Below are positions 1 through 8,281 of a DNA stretch of 64,000 nucleotides, one piece after another. The position numbers and the translations under genes are program-made. Under the pieces are notes generated by a model. The model worked only from the letters and a program-made list of their open reading frames with translations, searched no databases and was not told where the DNA came from. The DNA is from Bacteroidota bacterium (GTDB lineage: Bacteria; Bacteroidota; Ignavibacteria; Palsa-1295), in NCBI GenBank assembly GCA_018266755.1, contig JAFDZW010000001.1, positions 335,635 through 399,634 of the forward strand, given 5' to 3'. Each line of letters begins with the position of its first letter. Positions within the stretch are counted from its first letter, which is position 1.

Positions 1-38
1 CGCCCGCGGTGGTCGTTATCATCGTACCAAGATTGTCC

Positions 39-647
39 ATGTCCCGTATTTGTCTGTTTGTCATTGTCGCGGTCGTATGTGTTTGTGCCGGTTCCGTCTT
101 TGCACAGGAGCGCACGACGGGTACACGTACGGAAGTCGATTCGACGACCGGCGTGAAAACGGTACGGAGTTACGTCGAGGAAAAGAAAGTTGAAGATGTA
201 ACTCCTCGCCACGACATGCTCGTCGTGAATCCGCTGAAGTTTTTCGTGTTCTACAACCTATCGTACTACCATGCATTCAGTGAGCGAATCGCAGGCGGGA
301 TCGGTTTGCAGACCCCGACGCTTTCGGGAATCAGCGGATTCGGTGCGAATGCAGAACTTCGGTTCTATCCGTCCAAACATGCGCTTCGTGGCTTCTATAT
401 TGCACCGAACGTGTCCTTCAATTCGCTGAGTTCTACGGATACATATGCCAATAACAGCGTCTCTGCAACGACATTCTCGGTCGGTGTCCTTCTGGGATGG
501 CAGTGGTTTCCGGGCGACGACTTCGCGATCGGTCTCGGCATAGGGTACGACCGTTATTTTCTCAACGGCAGTACGTCGGGTGTGATGTTCGGATCGTATA
601 ACGGCGGCGTGCCGGCGTTGCGATTCGATATTGGGTATGCGTGGTAA
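39..647 (+). CDS. Outer-membrane beta-barrel protein, exported
   Basis: About 202 residues. The ATG at 39 starts a clean signal peptide (hydrophobic core followed by SVFAQ); the frame is open upstream to a GTG at 9, but starting there would only add residues in front of the signal. The mature part has alternating polar/hydrophobic strands rich in Gly, Tyr and Phe, and it ends RFDIGYAW with an aromatic last residue, as outer-membrane barrels do. A charged linker (about residues 25-55) precedes the barrel. It resembles small OmpW/OprF-type barrels of Bacteroidota but I recognise no named family. It converges on dsbD downstream. Role unknown. Confidence 0.75.
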   Translation: MSRICLFVIVAVVCVCAGSVFAQERTTGTRTEVDSTTGVKTVRSYVEEKKVEDVTPRHDMLVVNPLKFFVFYNLSYYHAFSERIAGGIGLQTPTLSGISGFGANAELRFYPSKHALRGFYIAPNVSFNSLSSTDTYANNSVSATTFSVGVLLGWQWFPGDDFAIGLGIGYDRYFLNGSTSGVMFGSYNGGVPALRFDIGYAW

Positions 648-659
648 GAGCGCCTGCGA

Positions 660-2729
660 TTACCGCTCGGCTACTTGCTTTTGCGTGCCGTCGGCGTGCG
701 GCTTGAGGAAGTTTAGGAATGCGGGCAAGTCGCGGGTAAAACCGGGGAAGGTTGCCAGCGGCTTATCGTCCGGCGAGATGATAGCATAATACGGCTGCGC
801 GATCGTGTTGAAGCGCGCTTCCTCCATGTTGCGGTTCGAATCGTTGAGCGGACTTCCGTCGTCGGCGTACAGACGTGCAAGCACATACTGCTTGAAGAGT
901 CCCTGCACTTCCTGCTGTTTGAAGATCGTTGCCTCCATCGCGCGGCAGTTTGTGCACTGATAGCCCGTGAAGTCGATGAAGACGTTCTTCCCGGTTCGCT
1001 TCGCTTCCGCAAGTGCTTCGCTATAGCGGGGAAACCAATGTAATTCGTTCGCCGCCAGCGCAGCTCCCGGCCCAATCCCTGCTCGTGCTACGGACACCGT
1101 TCCGTTATCGAGTTGCGGCGGCAAGAAGCCGTCGAGTTCGCCGAGCGGCCTGCCGCCGAGGCCGTTGAAGAGATAGATACCGAACGTCAGAAACATGATC
1201 GCGAAGACGGCGCGGATCGGCCCGATGTGCTGGCTCGGAGTATCGTGAGGCAAGTTGAAGCGTCCGAGCAGATACATCGTCGTGACGACCATGATTGCCA
1301 TCCACGTTGCAAGCACAAAGTCGCGGGTGAAGAAACCCCACTTGTACACGAGATCGACGTTTGCGATGAATTTCATCGCTGCCGCAATCTCCAGGAAGCC
1401 CATCACCACTTTCACACTATTGAGCCAGCCGCCTGATTTCGGCATGGCCTTCATCGCAGACGGGAAGAGTGCGAGCAAGAAGAAGGGAAGTGCAAAGACA
1501 CTGGCAAAGACCAGCATGCCGAGCATCGGCACGAACCATGCCCCGCGCGAGAACGAGACCATTAGCGTTCCGACGAACGGTACGGTGCACGTAAAACTCG
1601 TAAGAGAAAAGACGAAGCCCATCAGGATCACCGAGCCGATCTTGTTGTCGGACGAATGCGCCTTCATGTGCAGCTTCGTCAGCACCGACGACGGAACGCC
1701 AAGCTCGAAGAGGCCGAAGAGGTTGAGCGCAAAGGCGACGAAGATCACGGCGATGAAGACGTTCACCCAGGGGTTCGCCGCAAACTTATTGATGCCCGCA
1801 GGCCCCATCACCAGCGCAAGCAGGAAGCCCAGCGCCACGAACGTGCCGATAATTCCGAGCGCGTAGAAGGATGCGTCTTTGACCGCATGCTTTCGCGAAC
1901 CTTGATTTCGCTTGGTAAAAAAGCTCACGGTGATCGGGATCATCGGAAATACGCAGGGCGTGACGAGCGCGAGCAACCCGAATCCTATGGCTGCAAGAAT
2001 GAACTGCCAGATCGAGGTGTCGGCAAGATTCTTCAACCCTTCGGCGGTCGTCGCATCGGTGTTTGTTGCAGGCGGGGCGGCCTTGACGGACGTATCGTGC
2101 TTCTCTGCAATTGGAGCAACGGCAGTGGTTGTGTCCGGCGCAGATGCGACTTCCGTGCCGTCGCCTTTCTTGATCTCGATCTTCAGCGCCTTCTCACCGA
2201 GGAAGAAACGCGGGACGGTGTACGTACTCGGGGGGATGCAGGTCGAGGTGTCGCACGCTTGATAGAACGTCCAAAGGTAGAAGTCGGTCGGGCCTGTCGG
2301 TGCGCCGGGTTTGACCTTTACCGTAACGATAGCATCGAAATCCTTATAGTGCGCGAGTGTCGTCTCATTGAGTTCATCGTCATGATGGGAAACGACCGGG
2401 CCCGTTTCTTTGATATCGACGATCTGAAAATTTTTCTTGAGCTCGTCCGGGATGGCAATCTTGAGCGGGACGCTGGCATTCTCGCCCGACTTCATATTGT
2501 AGATATGCCAATACTTGCGCAGCTTGAAATGGAGTTTGGCCTCGAATGTCTTTCCCTGTACGATCTCGGCTTTCGGATCGACCGAAAGGGTGAGTTTGGT
2601 CGAATCCGTGGCGTATTTATTACGGATCGAACCGGCGGATTGTGCATACGCGCTGACGCTGCCCCACAGGAGCGCGACTGCGACAAGAAGGAAGATAATC
2701 GGATTTTGCTTCACCGGAACCGATAACAC
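660..2729 (-). CDS. dsbD: Thiol:disulfide interchange protein DsbD
   Basis: A 689-residue protein that carries electrons from cytoplasmic thioredoxin across the inner membrane to periplasmic thiols. All three modules are present: signal peptide (1-30), periplasmic N-terminal domain with a Cys pair at 159/164 (QACDTSTC), an eight-helix membrane domain (about 240-525) with the two redox cysteines in TPCVFPMIP (C259) and SFTCTVP (C381), and a C-terminal thioredoxin domain with CTNC (C591/C594). Length is slightly above E. coli DsbD (about 565) because of a Thr/Ala/Pro-rich linker (195-235). Likely partners in this organism, such as cytochrome-c maturation or secreted-protein reduction, are not in the window. 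Confidence 0.95.
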   Translation of the reverse strand: MLSVPVKQNPIIFLLVAVALLWGSVSAYAQSAGSIRNKYATDSTKLTLSVDPKAEIVQGKTFEAKLHFKLRKYWHIYNMKSGENASVPLKIAIPDELKKNFQIVDIKETGPVVSHHDDELNETTLAHYKDFDAIVTVKVKPGAPTGPTDFYLWTFYQACDTSTCIPPSTYTVPRFFLGEKALKIEIKKGDGTEVASAPDTTTAVAPIAEKHDTSVKAAPPATNTDATTAEGLKNLADTSIWQFILAAIGFGLLALVTPCVFPMIPITVSFFTKRNQGSRKHAVKDASFYALGIIGTFVALGFLLALVMGPAGINKFAANPWVNVFIAVIFVAFALNLFGLFELGVPSSVLTKLHMKAHSSDNKIGSVILMGFVFSLTSFTCTVPFVGTLMVSFSRGAWFVPMLGMLVFASVFALPFFLLALFPSAMKAMPKSGGWLNSVKVVMGFLEIAAAMKFIANVDLVYKWGFFTRDFVLATWMAIMVVTTMYLLGRFNLPHDTPSQHIGPIRAVFAIMFLTFGIYLFNGLGGRPLGELDGFLPPQLDNGTVSVARAGIGPGAALAANELHWFPRYSEALAEAKRTGKNVFIDFTGYQCTNCRAMEATIFKQQEVQGLFKQYVLARLYADDGSPLNDSNRNMEEARFNTIAQPYYAIISPDDKPLATFPGFTRDLPAFLNFLKPHADGTQKQVAER

Positions 2730-2760
2730 GAGTACCCGTCTGTTGGTGTCCGTTAGAAGC

Positions 2761-3411
2761 TCAGCGCACGGTGTAGGTCGTCACGCCATTCTTGGTCGAT
2801 GACGAAATTTTGGCCTTGGCATTTCCTTCGGCACGGAGTTCGGCAAGGTGTTCCTCGGCTTCCATACTGTTGGTTGTCGAATAGCCGGTTGATCGTGGGT
2901 GAGAGACCGTACGTCTCTTTTTCGGTGTTGTGCTCGGCTTCTCAGAACTCGGTTCGTTTGCGGACGTTTCTTCGGTCGTCTTTGGGCTCGATGGCATGCA
3001 GCATGAATCTATCTTCGGGGCGGCTGCGGCCATGCCGGATTCCGGCGCAGGAGGCGGTGCCTGTGGCGGCATTTCGGGCGGCATCTGCAGATGGTGCATT
3101 GTCGTTGCAGGCAGTTCCGGCATGCGATCACGCTGGAGCATCATAATTACCACGACGAGCGAGAGCACCCCTACGACGCCGAGGAGCGCACCAAGAATGG
3201 AAACCGGATTCCAACGGGAGTTACGTTCAACAGCGGTCGGCATGGCAGGCTCTCCTTTCACAGATGGCAGCGGTATATTCGGGGCGGATGCAGATTGTGT
3301 TCCATAGAGCAGGTTCTGTACCTCGCTCTCGGGTATTCCATATCGTTCGCTCAGGCGCTTGCTGGCGCCGCCGGAACGCTCGTTCGCATCGAATGCTGCT
3401 CGAAACATCAT
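2761..3411 (-). CDS. Hypothetical single-pass membrane protein with Pro-rich periplasmic region
   Basis: About 216 residues from the ATG at 3411; ATG 3408, ATG 3450 and GTG 3468 are alternative starts. The N-terminus (FRAAFDANERSGG...LSERYGIPESEVQNLLYG) looks like a short helical domain with a helix-turn-helix flavour. One transmembrane helix follows (SILGALLGVVGVLSLVVVIMML), then a Pro-rich stretch (PPEMPPQAPPPAPE), a Cys-Cys, a Lys/Arg-rich patch and a Ser/Thr tail ending VTTYTVR. No family recognised. It lies 31 bp upstream of dsbD on the same strand and is divergent from the IPP isomerase gene, so it could be co-transcribed with dsbD. Confidence 0.6.
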   Translation of the reverse strand: MMFRAAFDANERSGGASKRLSERYGIPESEVQNLLYGTQSASAPNIPLPSVKGEPAMPTAVERNSRWNPVSILGALLGVVGVLSLVVVIMMLQRDRMPELPATTMHHLQMPPEMPPQAPPPAPESGMAAAAPKIDSCCMPSSPKTTEETSANEPSSEKPSTTPKKRRTVSHPRSTGYSTTNSMEAEEHLAELRAEGNAKAKISSSTKNGVTTYTVR

Positions 3412-3528
3412 GCACTCTAAACCCTTACCGGTGCTCCGCGTTCCCGCCATTGTAACCCACCGCCACAACGGACTCTGGAGGCGCGTACGTCGAATTCCGT
3501 AATTTTATAGTTATTACAGCGACTATCC

Positions 3529-4614
3529 GTGGGAAAGAAAAATAAACGGCGCGAATCAAACGCATATCCGAAGCGAGCAACCGCGACGGTCTCGCGCAAG
3601 GCCGAGCATGTCGATCTCGTCGTGGCGAACAACGTTTCGCACCGGCATGCGAGCGGATTCGAGGCGTTGCGTTTCGAACATAACGCGCTGCCCGAATTGT
3701 CGCTCACCGAAATCGATACGTCGACGCTGTTTTTCGGCAAGCATCTCGATGCGCCACTCCTGATTTCGTCGATGACGGGCGGATACGATGAAGCAGAGAA
3801 GATCAACGGCGCACTTGCGCGTGCAGCCCGGAAGTTCGGGCTTGCGATCGGCATCGGTTCGGCACGGCAAGCGCTCGAGAATAAGAAATTTCACAAGTCG
3901 TTCTCTGTCGTGCGCAAGGAACATCCCGACGGGCTTGTGTTCTCGAACATCGGCGGGGTCGAAGTGGCGGCACTCAACGCCAGCGGGAAAATCGATTCGC
4001 TCGAACGCATCGTCGAGTTGGTGCAGGCCGATGCACTCATCGTTCATCTGAACCCACTACAAGAGCTAATGCAGCCAGAGGGAGCCCGCGATTTTCGCGG
4101 TGTGCTTGCCGGAATCGAAGCGGCAGCGAAGCATCTGCATGTTCCGATCATTGCGAAAGAAGTCGGTGCCGGTATCTCGCAATCGGTTGCAAAGAGACTC
4201 CTCGATAGCGGTGTGCTGGCGATCGACGTTGCCGGCTCGGGCGGGACGAGTTGGGCTGGTGTCGAGATCCTGCGTCGCAGTTCGGCCTCGCGCTCGACAT
4301 TCGAACAGTTTTGGGACTGGGGGATACCGACCGTCGACGCACTGCGCGCCGTGAAGGAATTGCGCGAGTCGATGACATTCGGTCTGATCGCAAGCGGGGG
4401 AATCCGTTCCGGGGTGGATGTTGCGAAGTCGATCGCCCTCGGAGCTGATCTGGCCGGAATGGCCCAGCCGCTGATCAAGTCGCTGGCCGATCACGGCGAA
4501 TCGGCGCTTGTCGATCACGTCGAAGCAATCTTGACACAGCTTCGGATGAGCATGCTGCTTTGTGGTGCGAAAACAACGACAGAACTTGCCAAGCAAGTGT
4601 TATATACGGTCTGA
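3529..4614 (+). CDS. fni: Type 2 isopentenyl-diphosphate delta-isomerase
   Basis: An FMN-dependent enzyme interconverting IPP and DMAPP. Visible family features include SSMTGGYDEA near residue 80, IGSARQAL, the IIAKEVGAGIS loop, SGGTSWAGVE and the C-terminal phosphate/FMN-binding run ASGGIRSGVDVAKSIALGAD. Length (361) is normal for type 2 enzymes. The start is a GTG, followed by a Lys/Arg-rich leader; no better ATG precedes the conserved core. The next gene is a polyprenyl diphosphate synthase 79 bp downstream, the direct consumer of the IPP/DMAPP pool, so the pair is probably an isoprenoid operon. Confidence 0.95.
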   Translation: MGKKNKRRESNAYPKRATATVSRKAEHVDLVVANNVSHRHASGFEALRFEHNALPELSLTEIDTSTLFFGKHLDAPLLISSMTGGYDEAEKINGALARAARKFGLAIGIGSARQALENKKFHKSFSVVRKEHPDGLVFSNIGGVEVAALNASGKIDSLERIVELVQADALIVHLNPLQELMQPEGARDFRGVLAGIEAAAKHLHVPIIAKEVGAGISQSVAKRLLDSGVLAIDVAGSGGTSWAGVEILRRSSASRSTFEQFWDWGIPTVDALRAVKELRESMTFGLIASGGIRSGVDVAKSIALGADLAGMAQPLIKSLADHGESALVDHVEAILTQLRMSMLLCGAKTTTELAKQVLYTV

Positions 4615-4693
4615 TGAGCGACGATCGGGCGAACATTCCGGTATCGTGCCGGAGTACGCAAGCTGAGCGTTTGCTGCACGTGAGCGAGATTCG

Positions 4694-5653
4694 ATGACGA
4701 CCAAAGAACTGCTAACTGTTGTACAGACCGAGGTAGATCGGCACATGCGTTTGCTCGTGCCGGAGGCACCTCGTAGTTTGTACGATCCGGTCCGCTATAT
4801 TCTCGATGCCGGCGGCAAGCGCTTGCGCCCGGCACTGACGTATCTCGCGGCGAATGACACAACCTCGTTGCAGTGGCTCCCTGCGGCATGTGCAGTCGAG
4901 ATGCTGCATACGTTTACGCTCGTGCATGACGACATCATGGACAATGCCGCAACCCGCAGAGGCCGAGCGACCGTCCATGAACAATGGGATGTCAATACGG
5001 CAATTCTCTCCGGCGACGTTCTGGTGGCGCTTGCCGAATCTGCGCTTGCCGCTGGTAACTACGAGCATGCCTCGTCGATGATGGCCGAGTTCGCCGCCGG
5101 TTTCCGCTACGTCTGCGAAGGGCAGGCGCTCGACAAAGAATTCGAAACCAGCGCGAACATCGGAGTGGGCGATTATTTCCGAATGATCGATCTCAAAAGC
5201 GCGAAGATGATCGAGCTTGCGGCGGTGCTCGGCGCGTATAGTGCAGGCGGAACAAATGTCGAGGCGTTGAGAACCTTCGCACATCATCTGGGCCTTGCGT
5301 TTCAGTTGCGCGACGATCTGCTCGACCTGACTGCCGCCGATGATTTCGGTAAGACGATCGGCGGCGACATCGTCGAAGGCAAACGGACGTTTCTGTTCCT
5401 TTCTGCGCAGGCGGCTGCACGAAGCGAGGCAGACATTGCCCTGGTGACGGCGATTGCCGAGCGTCGGGCAACCTTCGACGATATTCCTGCCGTTCGGGAG
5501 ATGTGTACGCGCCTGTCGGCGATCTCGGAAACCCAGCGGATGATCGCAGTACATACCGATCTGGCAACGACGGCCCTGAAAGAGTTGGAACACGAAGGCC
5601 AGCGAAACGCTTTATTATCCTTCGCAGACTATTTGCTAACGCGCAGCACTTAA
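4694..5653 (+). CDS. Polyprenyl (trans-isoprenyl) diphosphate synthase
   Basis: A 319-residue class-I prenyltransferase condensing IPP onto allylic diphosphates. It shows the KRLRP substrate-binding motif (GGKRLRPAL), the first Asp-rich motif in VHDDIMDNA with the following RRGRATVH, and the second Asp-rich motif in LRDDLLDLTAADDFGK. Chain length (farnesyl, geranylgeranyl or octaprenyl) cannot be fixed by eye; long-chain quinone side-chain synthesis is typical for this length. It follows the IPP isomerase gene and is followed after 12 bp by the HPr gene, suggesting one transcript. Confidence 0.93.
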   Translation: MTTKELLTVVQTEVDRHMRLLVPEAPRSLYDPVRYILDAGGKRLRPALTYLAANDTTSLQWLPAACAVEMLHTFTLVHDDIMDNAATRRGRATVHEQWDVNTAILSGDVLVALAESALAAGNYEHASSMMAEFAAGFRYVCEGQALDKEFETSANIGVGDYFRMIDLKSAKMIELAAVLGAYSAGGTNVEALRTFAHHLGLAFQLRDDLLDLTAADDFGKTIGGDIVEGKRTFLFLSAQAAARSEADIALVTAIAERRATFDDIPAVREMCTRLSAISETQRMIAVHTDLATTALKELEHEGQRNALLSFADYLLTRST

Positions 5654-5665
5654 TTTTTCGAACGC

Positions 5666-5932
5666 GTGATCACACGAGAAGTTACCGTCAAGAACCGTGC
5701 AGGACTCCACACCCGTCCTGCTGCAGCGATCGTCAAACTGGCGAGCGAATTCCAGTCCGATTTTTTCATCAACAATGCCGGTTTCCAGATCAACGGGAAA
5801 TCGATCATTGGGGTGATGACGCTTGCAGCCGCACAGGGGACCAGCCTGGAGGTGAGCTTCGACGGGCCGGATGAAGAGCAGATGGCCGAAGCCGTCTGCG
5901 ACTATTTCGATCGCGGGTTCGAAGAGATGTAG
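5666..5932 (+). CDS. ptsH: HPr phosphocarrier protein of the PTS
   Basis: An 88-residue HPr. The active His falls exactly at residue 15 (GLHTRPAA) and the regulatory serine at residue 46 (NGKSIIGVM), so both the enzyme I phosphorylation site and a potential HPr-kinase site are intact. The start is GTG at 5666, 12 bp after the prenyl synthase stop. Enzyme I is encoded separately at 33.5 kb and no sugar permease (EII) occurs in the window, so the pair may serve regulation rather than sugar uptake (inference). Confidence 0.93.
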   Translation: MITREVTVKNRAGLHTRPAAAIVKLASEFQSDFFINNAGFQINGKSIIGVMTLAAAQGTSLEVSFDGPDEEQMAEAVCDYFDRGFEEM

Positions 5933-5989
5933 CCGCCACACCCGGCGAATCCTGCACTCGCTCGTTTTCCATCGTAGAGTATCGTCACT

Positions 5990-8077
5990 ATGAAGAATTC
6001 TTTCCTGCGTACGGCTGCGGCCGTACTCTTCGTCGCACTGGCATCGTCGCTTACCCATGCGCAATGGACTCAACTCGACGGCCCCCATTCCGGCCCTGCC
6101 GGATTCGTCTATCAATATAACGGCAATCTCTACGCATCGCTGACGAGCTTCACGAACGCGAAGATCTATCGCTCGGCTGATGCCGGGCAAAACTGGATGT
6201 ATTTCAACGGCAGTGTTCCGTCGATCGGCATCTCGTCGGCAGCGGGCACGTCGTCTGCGTTGTATATCATATCGCCGGCTCGCGATCTCTACATCTCTGC
6301 AGAGGGAACGGGTGCATGGAAAGTGGTCGACAGCGGGTTTATCAATCGCAACATCATTACGCGGCTTGTGACCTCGAACGATAGCGTATTCGCGATCGGA
6401 AGCAACCTGAGTTGTTACATCATCGATACGGCAGTGGCCCGATGGTCGCCTCGCGATACCGGGGTCAGCGGCGTTCAGCAGGTGACGGCTGCCGTTGCCC
6501 GCAACGGAATGATCGTCGTTGCAACGAGCGGGAAAGGCATCATGCGCTGTGGTGACGGCGGATTCAACTGGGCGCAGTCCAATACCGGTTTGCCGAGAGC
6601 GACCGGCGGCGGACTCGTGGTGCATGGGAATACGCTGATCTACGGCATGAACACCAATCAGGCGGTCGATAGTCTCTTCGCGAGCACCGATAACGGCGCG
6701 ACATGGTCGTTCCTCTCGACGGCACCGACCCACGTGTCGGCGCAGATCGCCAGCGACGGCAGCCACTTATATGTGTTCGCTCCCTATGTCGGTTTATGGC
6801 GTTCCGACGACGACGGCAAAACATGGAAGACGATTGGTGCCGACTTGACGACACTCGGCATTCAGGGCATCAGCGCAACCGGCAATCTGCTTGCGCTTGG
6901 GACGAGCGCCGGGCCGTTTGTATCGAACGATCTGGGAGAGCATTTCACGTTTGCGGCTGTCAAGCAACCCGGTTGGTTCGCGACGACACAATCGATGGTT
7001 GTTGCACCGGGTGCGGTGATTGCTGGCACGCAATCCTCGGGCGCGTATCGCTCGTTCGATCGAGGCGCGACCTGGTCGCCCGCGGATATTGGGTTCGGCA
7101 GTACGTCAGTGAATGCACTCACGGTATTCGGTGGGGCGATCTATTGTGGTGCAGGTAACGTCTATAAAACGACCGATAACGGAGGAAGCTGGAAGCGTAC
7201 CGATACACTGCGAACCGGGATGCCGCGTGCGGTCACTGCCATCGCAGGCGAGGGCTCGACACTGTTCGTCGCATCGACGAACCAAGGCGTATTCCATTCA
7301 ACCGATAACGGGTTCTCATGGTCCGCCGATACGGTGGGGATCTCACGAAAGTCATTCACATCGCTGAATGTCGTCGGCGATTCGATCTTTGCCGGTACGA
7401 CAACCGGCGTATTCCGCAGCACCGATCGGGGTGCATCGTGGTCGGCAAGTAACAGCGGGATGACGGATACGAATATCCTCTCAATGGTGAGCACCCATGG
7501 AATACACATCGTAAGTACGGCGTCGGGAATTTTTACATCGAGCGATGGCGGTGCTACCTGGTCACCGACGCTGATGTTCACGTCGATCCGCTCGCTTGCA
7601 GTCGTCGGCGACACAGTGTACGCCGGCGGCGACGGCATGTACCTCTCGACCGACCGAGGGTTCACATGGGACATTGACGGAAACGATATGACATCGGTCA
7701 CTGTCAGTTCGCTTGCAACCGACGGGGATTATCTCTACGCCGGAACGACAACTACCGGTGTCTGGCGCCGTCCGGTTTCGGCAAGCGCCGGTACATCGGC
7801 AGGCGAAGCAGGTTCCTCAGCGAATCAAGTCAGCATCTATCCGAACCCATTCCGTGGTACGGTCAATGCAACTGTGACTGTCGAAACCGATTGCGACGCA
7901 CGAGTTCGGATGTTCGACATCCTTGGTCATGTAGTGTTTGATGCCGGGATCCTCCCGCTCACAACGGGAAGTAATCGTGTTGCGCTACAGCCGGAGCATA
8001 TCGGTGCGGGGCTGTTTTTCGTTCGGTTCGACTTCCCGGATGGCCGTAACTCCATCGTTTCAGTCAGAAGGCAGTAA
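5990..8077 (+). CDS. T9SS-exported sialidase/BNR-type beta-propeller protein
   Basis: 695 residues: signal peptide (ends THAQ), then about a dozen repeats of the Asp-box/BNR type (for example RSADAGQNW, STDNGATWS, RSFDRGATWS, STDNGFSWS, STDRGASWS, STDRGFTW). This architecture is shared by Vps10/sortilin-like and photosystem-stability-factor-like propellers. The C-terminus carries a T9SS type-A-like sorting domain: YPNPFRG, then MFDILGHVV and a final beta strand (FFVRFDFPDG...VSVRRQ). It is therefore predicted to be exported across the outer membrane and surface-anchored or released. No catalytic residues of a true sialidase are evident; an adhesive or binding role is more likely. Confidence 0.88.
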   Translation: MKNSFLRTAAAVLFVALASSLTHAQWTQLDGPHSGPAGFVYQYNGNLYASLTSFTNAKIYRSADAGQNWMYFNGSVPSIGISSAAGTSSALYIISPARDLYISAEGTGAWKVVDSGFINRNIITRLVTSNDSVFAIGSNLSCYIIDTAVARWSPRDTGVSGVQQVTAAVARNGMIVVATSGKGIMRCGDGGFNWAQSNTGLPRATGGGLVVHGNTLIYGMNTNQAVDSLFASTDNGATWSFLSTAPTHVSAQIASDGSHLYVFAPYVGLWRSDDDGKTWKTIGADLTTLGIQGISATGNLLALGTSAGPFVSNDLGEHFTFAAVKQPGWFATTQSMVVAPGAVIAGTQSSGAYRSFDRGATWSPADIGFGSTSVNALTVFGGAIYCGAGNVYKTTDNGGSWKRTDTLRTGMPRAVTAIAGEGSTLFVASTNQGVFHSTDNGFSWSADTVGISRKSFTSLNVVGDSIFAGTTTGVFRSTDRGASWSASNSGMTDTNILSMVSTHGIHIVSTASGIFTSSDGGATWSPTLMFTSIRSLAVVGDTVYAGGDGMYLSTDRGFTWDIDGNDMTSVTVSSLATDGDYLYAGTTTTGVWRRPVSASAGTSAGEAGSSANQVSIYPNPFRGTVNATVTVETDCDARVRMFDILGHVVFDAGILPLTTGSNRVALQPEHIGAGLFFVRFDFPDGRNSIVSVRRQ

Positions 8078-8129
8078 TAGCAGCTCTGTGAATGCCGGTT
8101 CCTACATACGAATTGCGGAAACGGGCCCT

Positions 8130-8151
8130 TCGGTTTAAGGGGACCCCGTAA
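8130..8151 (+). terminator. Possible hairpin after the propeller gene
   Basis: The segment contains CCCTT and AAGGG arms around a 6-nt loop, with flanking G/C-rich bases that can extend pairing. There is no strong T-run directly after it, so it is a weak terminator candidate between the propeller gene and the OmpA-family gene. Confidence 0.25.
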
Positions 8152-8281
8152 GTCCTGATTTCGTATATTCGTGCGGTTAATTGCGAACGCTTTTGCTCAC
8201 GAAGCGTTAGTTATTTATTCCGACTCATGCTCGACCTGCTCTGCTGACCCCACAGAGCCGGGTTGGCGGTTGTGTGTGAAC